Of a stretch of DNA of 9,095 nucleotides, positions 1 to 6,207 are shown piece after piece. Below the pieces are notes generated by a model that saw only the letters and a list, made by a program, of their open reading frames with translations, had not been told where the DNA came from and did no database searches. Both the position numbers and the translations under genes were made by a program. Numbering within the stretch: the first letter of the stretch is position 1; every line of letters begins with the position of its first letter. This stretch comes from Bacteroidales bacterium (lineage in GTDB: Bacteria; Bacteroidota; Bacteroidia; Bacteroidales; UBA4181), in the NCBI GenBank assembly GCA_031260845.1, contig JAISKR010000042.1:1-9095 (forward strand), read 5' to 3'.

Positions 1-429
1 TTACTACTAGTAATAGGATTGGTAGCGGCATTTAGGAACAACAATACAGACAATAAGCTAAACTCAGAGGAGAAAGAAGTATCAAATGGTATCAATTATT
101 CCAATAGAGGAATAAAAACGTGCAGGTTTTTTGGTAAATCTTTTATTACTCTTGGTATAATGGGATTAGTAGCACTTCTATTTTTAGAGTATAGTAACAT
201 TACTTTGTTTGATGACCTGAACACGAGCGAAACCATTGCTGTCACGCAATTCTATGGATGGTCTGAGGTCTTTTGCTTCACCTTTGGCGCTGCACTTTTG
301 GCATTGTCAACCATTGCTAAAAATTCTGCTATTATAGCCATGTACATAGGACACACCAATGGTAATATCCAGACGAAAACTGTTGACAACGGTGAAAGCA
401 AAGTGAACGATGCCCCCAAAGAGGAATAA
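1..429 (+). CDS. Hypothetical multi-pass membrane protein, 5' end outside window
   Basis: I do not recognise this gene. The reading frame is open to the first base of the window, so the protein begins upstream and only its last 142 residues are visible. The first visible residues (LLLVIGLVAAF) look like the end of a transmembrane helix. A polar, Asn/Glu/Lys-rich loop of about 30 residues follows, then a second hydrophobic segment at visible residues 44-62 and a third at about 88-106. The C-terminal tail is polar and acidic (ending PKEE). At least three membrane passes are therefore likely, placing it in the inner membrane. A TTG at 19 can be read as a start, but it lies inside the hydrophobic stretch and is probably an ordinary Leu codon. 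The stop codon directly abuts the start of the lipoprotein gene, so the two are probably co-transcribed and translationally coupled. Base composition is clearly more AT-rich than dnaE and mnmE, which suggests an accessory or transferred segment. No catalytic motif is visible. Confidence 0.7.
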   Translation, partial: LLLVIGLVAAFRNNNTDNKLNSEEKEVSNGINYSNRGIKTCRFFGKSFITLGIMGLVALLFLEYSNITLFDDLNTSETIAVTQFYGWSEVFCFTFGAALLALSTIAKNSAIIAMYIGHTNGNIQTKTVDNGESKVNDAPKEE

Positions 430-1071
430 ATGGGAAAGATTTATAGTATAGTTTTAGTGATTTGTGTCATTCTTTCCTCGTGTTCAGTATCTACAGAACA
501 AATTAGGAGGGAGGTTTTATCTTCAATAAATGAAGAATTTCAAAATCAGGAGTTGGATATTTCTATCCAAAATTTTATCTTAGTGCATGAGGGTGGAAAT
601 CATTACAAAGGGATTTTAACAACCAACGAAGACGGAGAAATCTTTAAATACGAGGTTGCTGTCGTTTGTGACGGTACAAATTATCAATGGAAAATCGAAG
701 ATGACGGTGTAAATACATCCGGTACTGTCGAATCAACAGAACAAAAAACGTCAAACAGTTCGACCCCAAGACAGGTCATTATTAATAATGAGTATGATTT
801 TAGGGCATATATCAATAACCGAACCTTTCAATCATTGGAAGATAACCTAAAATGGAAATTTGTTAATTCTGAAAATACATGGTATTCTGTTGGCGATGGA
901 CAATATGTGCCTTTTGGTACGTTGGAAGTAATAAAACATATAACCGAAATTGAGGGTACAATCATCACATTCCTTGTTCATTCGCCATATCAAAATAGCA
1001 CAATAAGATTTTCATTTTTAACGCCCAATACATTATTCGACCAAGAAGGTAGAGAATATGTAATGAAATGA
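430..1071 (+). CDS. Hypothetical two-domain lipoprotein
   Basis: This is a 213-residue protein of unknown function, predicted to be a lipoprotein. The N-terminus has a short basic part (MGK), a hydrophobic core and a lipobox LSSC, with the acylated cysteine at residue 18. The signal peptide at the very N-terminus supports the ATG at 430. The mature protein appears to have two parts. Residues 19-92 contain an initial helix and strands with the pattern YKGILTTNEDGEIFKYEV. Residues 115-213 are predicted strand-rich and start at the segment EYDFRAYINNRTF. They are joined by a Ser/Thr/Asn-rich linker at about 93-114. No enzyme motif is visible. The gene starts immediately after the TAA of the membrane-protein gene, and the purine run AGAGGA at 420-425 could serve as a close-set ribosome binding site. 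Like its partner it is AT-rich. It could be part of an envelope-stress, secretion or surface complex, but nothing in the sequence decides this. The existence of the gene is well supported; its role is not. Confidence 0.8.
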   Translation: MGKIYSIVLVICVILSSCSVSTEQIRREVLSSINEEFQNQELDISIQNFILVHEGGNHYKGILTTNEDGEIFKYEVAVVCDGTNYQWKIEDDGVNTSGTVESTEQKTSNSSTPRQVIINNEYDFRAYINNRTFQSLEDNLKWKFVNSENTWYSVGDGQYVPFGTLEVIKHITEIEGTIITFLVHSPYQNSTIRFSFLTPNTLFDQEGREYVMK

Positions 1072-1139
1072 CCCCCTGTTGGGCGTAATGTGCCTATAGT
1101 ACAGCACAGTTGAAAACGGCTGTCAATCCGGCGTTTCAG

Positions 1140-1199
1140 AAAAAATCGAGGGGCGACAATTTTCCGTAGGAAATGAATATCAATAGAAAATTGTCCCCC
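1140..1199 (-). terminator. Candidate rho-independent terminator of dnaE
   Basis: The arms GACAATTTTC (1155-1164) and GAAAATTGTC (1186-1195) are perfectly complementary over 10 bp. The stem extends by four G:C pairs (1150-1153 with 1196-1199) past one unpaired C at 1154. The loop is 21 bases, longer than is typical. Read on the minus strand, the stem is followed after a few bases by a run of six T (1145-1140), which fits an intrinsic terminator about 100 bases after the dnaE stop. On the plus strand there is no comparable T-run, so it would not obviously stop the lipoprotein transcript. The long loop and the distance from dnaE lower the confidence. Confidence 0.5.
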
Positions 1200-1222
1200 C
1201 CGTGAAATCTAAAAATACAATG

Positions 1223-1293
1223 TATCACAACTGAATCGCTATTGAATCACAATTTATCACAATTTATAACAACCTATAACAACCGTATAACAA
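1223..1293. repeat. Helically phased TATMACAA octamer array
   Basis: Octamers of the form TATAACAA or TATCACAA start at 1286, 1275, 1265, 1255, 1245 (first base A instead of T) and 1223, with a decayed copy at 1234. The steps are 11, 10, 10, 10, 11 and 11 bases, so every copy lies on about the same face of the helix. On the minus strand they read TTGTKATA just after the dnaE stop. They could be a degenerate tandem repeat of a 10-11 bp unit, a protein-binding array or intrinsically curved DNA. The sequence alone does not tell which. Confidence 0.7.
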
Positions 1294-1295
1294 TA

Positions 1296-4200
1296 TTAAT
1301 TCAGTTTAAACTCGACGCCTAATTTTTCCAAGTCGGTCACCAAGTCGTTGTTCAGGTCAATCCGTTGCTTGCGCGAGAACAGTTCTACCTGTTGGTTGCT
1401 TTCCTTGTCGAATATTCTGAATTTGAGTTTTGTTTTTCCCTGGTGAGCATCCACGAGCGAACTCAAATCCGTCATCCATGCATCGGAAATGCTTTCCAAC
1501 GGCAGCAAGAGCGACACGCTTTTCAGCAAATCTTCCCTCACACTGCTGAGGTATGAAATTCGTGTAATCTTGGGTTCAAGTTCCTGCCGAAAATTCTTCT
1601 GTATGCTGCCTTTGATGAACAGCGGATAGCCTTCGTGCAGGTATTGATGAAAAGCGTCGTGGTCTTTTCCGAAAAACCGAAATTCGTAAGAGCCGCTGAA
1701 ATCTTCCAGCGTCAGTGCGCCCCATGGCTTTCCCGTTTTGCCGATGGCGTCTTTGGCGGCGGTTACCAATCCTGCAATGGAAAACTCTCTCCCTTCCAAA
1801 CGGTTTATATCTTGCAGTTCCACCAGTTGCATATTTGTCCACTGCTCCATTTCCAACCGGAAAGGGTCTAACGGATGCGCAGAGAGGTATATTCCGATAA
1901 GGTCTTTTTCGCGGTTGAGTTTTTCCAAAATGCTCCAATCTTCCGTTTTCGGGATTTCGGGGCGGGTGATGGCAATGGCATTGCTGCCGCCAAACAGCGA
2001 ATTTTGCATCATCTCCTTGCTCGTTTGCATTTTGTTGCCAAACCGCAGCAACACGTCGGTGAAGGTTTCGCCCGGATTGGTGTCGGCGAAAAAATGTTCG
2101 CGCTTGACGCCCGGCAAATTGTCGAATGCTCCTGCCTGTGCCAAGGCTTCCAGTGTCTTTTTGTTACACGCCTGCAAATTAACCCGTTCTACAAAATCAA
2201 AAACGTCTTTGAACGGCGTTTTGTTGCGTTCTTCCACGATACCCGCCACTGCGTTGCTGCCTACGCCCTTGATGGCGCCTAATCCGAAGCGGATATTGCC
2301 TTGTTTGTTGACGGTGAAGGTATTATTACTTTCGTTGACGTCAGGTCCCAGCACCTCGATGCCCATGCGGCGACATTCGTCCATGAATTTGGTAATGTCC
2401 GTAATGTTTGAGATACTTCGGCTCAGCACGGCAGCCATGTATTCCGGCGGATAATTGGCTTTGAGGTAAGCCGTCTGGTATGCCACCCATGAGTAGCAGG
2501 TGGCGTGCGATTTATTGAAGGCGTAAGACGCAAATTTTTCCCAGTCTGCCCATATCTTTTCAACAATCTTCTCGTCGTACCCGTTGGCTTTGCAGCCATC
2601 TAAAAACTTGGGTTTAAGTTTAACCAATTTTTCTATTATTTTCTTACCCATCGCCTTACGCAACTCGTCGCTTTGACCGCGGGTAAACCCTGCAAGGTCG
2701 CGGCTCAGAAGCATCACCTGTTCCTGATATACTGTGATGCCGTAGGTATCTTTCAGGCGTTCTTCCATTATCGGAATGTCGTAAACAATAGGCTTACGTC
2801 CTGATTTACGGTCGATAAAGTCGGGGATATAATCCATAGGACCCGGTCGATACAAGGCGTTCATCGCTATGAGGTCTTCAAACTTGGTGGGTTTGAGTTC
2901 GCGCAGGTATTTTTTCATACCGTCGGACTCGAACTGGAACGTGCCTGTTGTTTCGCCCTTGCTGTAAAGTTCGTAGGTGGGCGCATCGTCAATGGGAATA
3001 GTGTCGATGTCAATGTCAATGCCGTTTCGCAGTTTGATGTTCGAGAGCGCCTCGGTGATGATACTAAGGGTTTTCAAACCGAGGAAGTCCATCTTAATCA
3101 TCCCTACTTCCTCAATAAACGCGCCTTCGTATTGAGCCACCAACTGGTCAACATTTCCATCCTTGTCGTAGGTGGCGCTGATGGGGATGTAGTTGCTCAG
3201 GTCGTCGTGTCCGATAACGGTTCCGCAGGCGTGCACTCCCGTTTGGCGCACGGTGCCTTCGAGCATTTGGGCGTATTTGATGGTTTCGGCTATCAGTGGA
3301 TCATCACTGTTCAGCGCTTCCCTCATTGCCGGCACCGTTTCTATGGCGGTCTTGATGTTGACCTTTTTATCCCGTGGAATCTCGTCAATCAGTTTACTGA
3401 GCCGGTTCGATTCGTTCAGTGAAAGGTCTTCCACCCGCGCCACGTCTTTGATAGCCGACTTGGCAGCCATGGTTCCGAAGGTAACAATGCCCGCCACGCA
3501 GTTGCGTCCGTATTTCTCGCTTACCCATTGCAACACTTTTCCACGTCCGTCATCATCAAAGTCGATGTCAATATCGGGCAGGGATATACGGTCGGGGTTG
3601 AGGAAACGTTCAAACAGCAGATCGTATTTGAGCGGATCTATGTCGGTAATCCGCAGGCAGTACGCCACCACAGAACCGGCAGCCGAGCCACGCCCCGGAC
3701 CTACCGACACGCCCATATTTCGGGCAGCGGCTATAAAGTCCTGAACAATCAGGAAATATCCGGGAAAGCCCATGTTTTTAATCACTTCCAACTCAAAATC
3801 AATTCGTTCCTGTGTGGCAGAATCGATATTCGGGTAGCGTTTTTTGGCGCCTTCGTTGGTCAGGTAGCGCAGATAATCATCGTCGTTGGTAAAACCTTCC
3901 GGCAAGGGGAAATTAGGCATAATCGGCTTGTGGTCGATGTCGTAATACTCTACCTTGTCTGCAATTTCGTTGGTATTGCTCAGCACTTCGGGCATATCGG
4001 CAAAAATAGCGTTCATTTCTGCCTGTGTTTTAAACCATTCCTGCTTGGTGTAACGCATACGTTTTTCGTCTGTCAACTTGGCGCCGGTGCTGATGCAAAG
4101 CAAGCGTTCATGCGCGTCGGCTTCCGATTCGTTGACAAAATGCACGTCGTTGGATGCTATGCACTTTATTCCATGCTTTTTAGCCAAATCAACAAGTACC

Positions 4201-4820
4201 GGATTTACCTTTTGCTGTTTCTCAAACACGTCTTTCATCCCTCCGGGCTTGTTGGTTTTGTGTCGCTGCAACTCAATGTAAAAATCATCGGCAAAAAGCG
4301 TTTTAAACCACAGTATCGTTTCCTCGGCAGCGGGAATGTTTCCGGCTGCAATTTTACGCGGAATTTCGCCGGCGATACAAGCCGAAGTAACAATCAAGCC
4401 TTCGCGATATTTTTCCAACAGTTCGCGGTCGATGCGCGGTTTCCCGTAGAAACCTTCCGTAAAACCGAGCGAGACTAATTTGGCAAGGTTCCGATAGCCT
4501 GTCTTGTTCTTCGCCAAAAGGATAAGGTGATAACGACTGGGCTTGTCGGCATATTTCATTTTCTCGAAGCGGCTTGCAGGCGACATATACACCTCGCAGC
4601 CGATGATGGGTTTGAATCGCTTCGTTTCATCTTCCACTTTCTCATTTTTCTTTTTGATGTAATTGAAAAACTCTTTCACCCCATACATATTGCCGTGGTC
4701 GGTGATGGCAACGGCAGTCATCCCGTCGGCGATGGCTTTGTCCACCAAAGCGGGGATTTGCGAAGCGCCGTCGAGCGTGGAATACTGAGTGTGAACATGA
4801 AGGTGGGTGAACGATGACAT
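1296..4820 (-). CDS. dnaE: DNA polymerase III subunit alpha (replicative polymerase)
   Basis: This 1174-residue protein is the catalytic subunit of the chromosomal replicase, which adds nucleotides within the holoenzyme and binds the sliding clamp. Its length is close to the 1160 residues of E. coli DnaE. The PHP domain (about 1-290) shows a full set of likely metal ligands: H8, H10, D17, H42, E76, H98, C148, D225 and H227. The polymerase domain has GPGRGSAAGS (374-383), the PDIDIDF motif (415-421) with catalytic aspartates, and the third catalytic aspartate in MDFLGL (D578). A helix-hairpin-helix lies near 845-865. QNSLF (939-943) fits the beta-clamp binding motif, and an OB fold follows at about 1012-1080. 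The last 80 residues match the usual C-terminal region that contacts the clamp loader. It is not a PolC type, since there is no exonuclease insertion in the PHP domain. The start follows the barrel gene by 18 bases with no Shine-Dalgarno sequence, so it is probably the second gene of an operon. Confidence 0.98.
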   Translation of the reverse strand: MSSFTHLHVHTQYSTLDGASQIPALVDKAIADGMTAVAITDHGNMYGVKEFFNYIKKKNEKVEDETKRFKPIIGCEVYMSPASRFEKMKYADKPSRYHLILLAKNKTGYRNLAKLVSLGFTEGFYGKPRIDRELLEKYREGLIVTSACIAGEIPRKIAAGNIPAAEETILWFKTLFADDFYIELQRHKTNKPGGMKDVFEKQQKVNPVLVDLAKKHGIKCIASNDVHFVNESEADAHERLLCISTGAKLTDEKRMRYTKQEWFKTQAEMNAIFADMPEVLSNTNEIADKVEYYDIDHKPIMPNFPLPEGFTNDDDYLRYLTNEGAKKRYPNIDSATQERIDFELEVIKNMGFPGYFLIVQDFIAAARNMGVSVGPGRGSAAGSVVAYCLRITDIDPLKYDLLFERFLNPDRISLPDIDIDFDDDGRGKVLQWVSEKYGRNCVAGIVTFGTMAAKSAIKDVARVEDLSLNESNRLSKLIDEIPRDKKVNIKTAIETVPAMREALNSDDPLIAETIKYAQMLEGTVRQTGVHACGTVIGHDDLSNYIPISATYDKDGNVDQLVAQYEGAFIEEVGMIKMDFLGLKTLSIITEALSNIKLRNGIDIDIDTIPIDDAPTYELYSKGETTGTFQFESDGMKKYLRELKPTKFEDLIAMNALYRPGPMDYIPDFIDRKSGRKPIVYDIPIMEERLKDTYGITVYQEQVMLLSRDLAGFTRGQSDELRKAMGKKIIEKLVKLKPKFLDGCKANGYDEKIVEKIWADWEKFASYAFNKSHATCYSWVAYQTAYLKANYPPEYMAAVLSRSISNITDITKFMDECRRMGIEVLGPDVNESNNTFTVNKQGNIRFGLGAIKGVGSNAVAGIVEERNKTPFKDVFDFVERVNLQACNKKTLEALAQAGAFDNLPGVKREHFFADTNPGETFTDVLLRFGNKMQTSKEMMQNSLFGGSNAIAITRPEIPKTEDWSILEKLNREKDLIGIYLSAHPLDPFRLEMEQWTNMQLVELQDINRLEGREFSIAGLVTAAKDAIGKTGKPWGALTLEDFSGSYEFRFFGKDHDAFHQYLHEGYPLFIKGSIQKNFRQELEPKITRISYLSSVREDLLKSVSLLLPLESISDAWMTDLSSLVDAHQGKTKLKFRIFDKESNQQVELFSRKQRIDLNNDLVTDLEKLGVEFKLN

Positions 4821-4838
4821 AATACTTTAATATGAGAT

Positions 4839-5954
4839 TCAATATGAGAAAAATCCGCAGAAAGACAATCCAAACATTAACGACCAGAAGTCGCCCTGAT
4901 AGCGGACTCCGGAACGGTCATAAGCGTCGGGCACGTATTGGAAGCGGGCAGTAAGCATCATATTGGCATTCATATCCCAAAAGCGGCGGATTCTGATTTG
5001 TGAAGTGACGCCGTAACACTGTCCAAATGTTACGATATTGGCTTTTTTCAGATTCGCGTCATTTTCGATAGCGGTTTCCGTCGGACTGATGGTGTTCACC
5101 ATCAAACCGGCGTATGGCGTAAGCCTGAACCAGTTGTTTTTGACGACAGAATACCCAAGGGCGAGTCCCACATTGATGAAATCGGCTGTGGCGCCTTTTT
5201 TCCAGTAAGTATTATCGCCGTCTTTCAGCGGTATATCGCGTTTGAGATGGGCGCTGGCGAATTGCACAAGGAAAGCCCCATCCCAGCGATTCACCATCAA
5301 GTCGAAATTTAATGAGCCATACAGTTTAGGTTGAAGATAGCGGTTGATGTCCCCCGAAAAAGAGATAGTTCCAAATTCCAACCCTAAGCCGAAGCCAAAT
5401 TCACGTTCGGAAGATGTGGTTTTATTGTCTGTTTCCGGCGCCGATATGGCTTCCTTGTATGTGGCTACGGTTTTATCAGTGGCTTGCAGCGTGGCGTGTT
5501 CATCTTCTTTGGTCAAATCAGCCAACAGGTCGCGAAGAAACTGTATATCGTCGTCATAGAGTGCCGTCTGGTCAATCCAATCGTACAAATCGTTGATGTG
5601 TCCGGATGTTTTGTACAAAAGCACGTTCCACAACGCCTCGTCGCCATAAACGGGGACAGCATTCTCACCGGTCTGCTGCAAAAAACGGAAGATGTCATCG
5701 TATCTCTCCGACCAAAAATAGAGCAACAACCGTTCGGGCGAGGCTACAATGTTCAATTGGGGATGGTTTCGCTCAAAATTTTCCTGAATCACCATCACCG
5801 AATCGAAGCGTCCTGCCCAAACCAAATCCGTCATTTGCTTTCGGGTGGCGGCTATCAGCAGGCTGTCCGGGTTTTCAGCCCCGGCGCGGTCAGGCTCCTG
5901 CGCAAGTACAGACAGCGTAGTGCAAAGCGCCAAGATAATCAATATTCCTTTCAT
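4839..5954 (-). CDS. Exported protein with helical N-terminal part and predicted outer-membrane beta-barrel
   Basis: I do not recognise a named family. From the ATG at 5954 the protein has 371 residues and begins with a clear signal peptide (MKGILIILALCTTLSVLA, probable cleavage before Gln19). A frame extension to an ATG at 6005 is unlikely: it would bury the signal peptide 17 residues in and overlap the predicted promoter element at 6003-6010. Mature residues about 25-150 look helical, with repeated W/Y/F-L patterns that could be TPR-like. Residues about 155-183 are a polar linker. Residues 184-371 alternate polar and hydrophobic residues with many Gly and aromatic residues (FGFGLGLEFG, NVGLALGYSV, YAGLMVN) and end SFCGFFSY, as expected for strands of an outer-membrane barrel with a C-terminal aromatic. 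The barrel assignment is inferred from this pattern. It lies directly upstream of dnaE with an 18-base gap, so the two probably share a transcript, although no functional link to replication is evident. Confidence 0.8.
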   Translation of the reverse strand: MKGILIILALCTTLSVLAQEPDRAGAENPDSLLIAATRKQMTDLVWAGRFDSVMVIQENFERNHPQLNIVASPERLLLYFWSERYDDIFRFLQQTGENAVPVYGDEALWNVLLYKTSGHINDLYDWIDQTALYDDDIQFLRDLLADLTKEDEHATLQATDKTVATYKEAISAPETDNKTTSSEREFGFGLGLEFGTISFSGDINRYLQPKLYGSLNFDLMVNRWDGAFLVQFASAHLKRDIPLKDGDNTYWKKGATADFINVGLALGYSVVKNNWFRLTPYAGLMVNTISPTETAIENDANLKKANIVTFGQCYGVTSQIRIRRFWDMNANMMLTARFQYVPDAYDRSGVRYQGDFWSLMFGLSFCGFFSY

Positions 5955-6002
5955 TTTTAATATACAGTCTGTTATGCTTATTTTTACCGGTTTAATGAAG
6001 CC

Positions 6003-6010
6003 CAAAGATA
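6003..6010 (-). promoter_or_regulatory. Bacteroidota -7 element for the barrel/dnaE operon
   Basis: The minus strand reads TATCTTTG here, a full match to the TAnnTTTG -7 consensus of the Bacteroidota primary sigma factor. Transcription would start near 5996-5998, giving a leader of about 40 bases before the ATG at 5954. The -33 element is poor: a TTTG lies upstream at 6028-6025, but with a spacer of only 14 bases instead of about 19-20. The element also argues against translation starting at 6005. Confidence 0.5.
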
Positions 6011-6114
6011 CGAAATTTTTTGAACAAATTTATAGAAGCAATTTAAAAATTATTTTTTTTGAACAACAGGCAATAATTTTGTATATTATTATAATACATC
6101 TATTTATATTGCTA

Positions 6115-6154
6115 ATCTACGCATATTTCGTAGATATATGAACATTTCGTAGGT
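6115..6154. promoter_or_regulatory. Candidate operator: inverted repeat plus extra half site
   Basis: ATCTACG (6115-6121) and CGTAGAT (6129-6135) form a perfect 7-bp inverted repeat with a 7-base centre. The right half recurs as ATTTCGTAG: the nonamer occurs at 6125-6133 and again at 6144-6152, 19 bases apart, close to two helical turns. The second copy ends at the -33 region of the mnmE promoter. This arrangement is typical of sites bound by a dimeric regulator, but no regulator gene is present in the window and the repeat is short enough to arise by chance in AT-rich DNA. Confidence 0.35.
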
Positions 6155-6184
6155 TGTGGTATTGATGCTAAATGATTATTTTTG
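6153..6184 (+). promoter_or_regulatory. Bacteroidota promoter of mnmE
   Basis: TATTTTTG at 6177-6184 matches the TAnnTTTG -7 consensus. GTTG at 6153-6156 matches three of four bases of the TTTG -33 element, with a spacer of 20 bases, which is normal. Transcription would begin near 6190 and leave a short leader of about 17 bases before the mnmE ATG. The sequence just before the ATG is purine-rich (CAAGAAAA) without a true Shine-Dalgarno motif, as is common in this phylum. Confidence 0.65.
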
Positions 6185-6207
6185 CACATTAGAATCAATC
6201 AAGAAAA

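Larger units (their letters stand above)
1072..1295. other. Convergent intergenic region
   Basis: These 224 bases separate the stop of the lipoprotein gene from the stop of dnaE. I see no credible coding frame, tRNA or small-RNA fold. The left part (1072-1139) has only weak possible stems, for example ACAGC pairing with GCTGT around 1101-1125. The middle holds a long stem-loop (1150-1199) and the right part an array of phased octamers (1223-1293), both listed separately. Confidence 0.6.
5955..6207. promoter_or_regulatory. Divergent AT-rich control region
   Basis: These 253 bases separate the start of the barrel/dnaE operon from the start of mnmE. The stretch is very AT-rich, with a run of eight T near 6053-6060. 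It carries one promoter-like element for each side and a small inverted repeat between them. No tRNA or riboswitch fold is apparent. A 55-codon plus-strand frame through it is considered spurious. Confidence 0.65.

Noticed and set aside
19..21. TTG as the start codon of the first gene
   Set aside because: The frame is open to base 1 and the residues before the TTG continue the same hydrophobic helix, so the start is upstream of the window.
1223..1293. DnaA boxes near dnaE
   Set aside because: TTATCACAA is similar to the DnaA box TTATCCACA but lacks one base in every copy, and the other copies read TATAACAA. Nothing else here suggests an origin.
1223..1293. CRISPR array
   Set aside because: The repeats are octamers stepped by 10-11 bases without spacers of proper size, and no cas gene is present.
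3001..3020. Hexamer repeat in dnaE
   Set aside because: The three tandem TGTCRA-type units simply encode an Ile-Asp repeat at residues 601-606 and do not disturb the frame.
3528..4478. 316-codon frame antisense to dnaE
   Set aside because: It lies wholly within the strongly supported dnaE coding sequence and its translation has no recognisable domain; it is a by-product of dnaE codon usage.
5974..6141. 55-codon plus-strand frame encoding a short hydrophobic peptide
   Set aside because: It runs across the promoter region of the opposite gene, has no promoter or ribosome binding site of its own that I can see, and its hydrophobicity is what translated AT-rich DNA usually gives.
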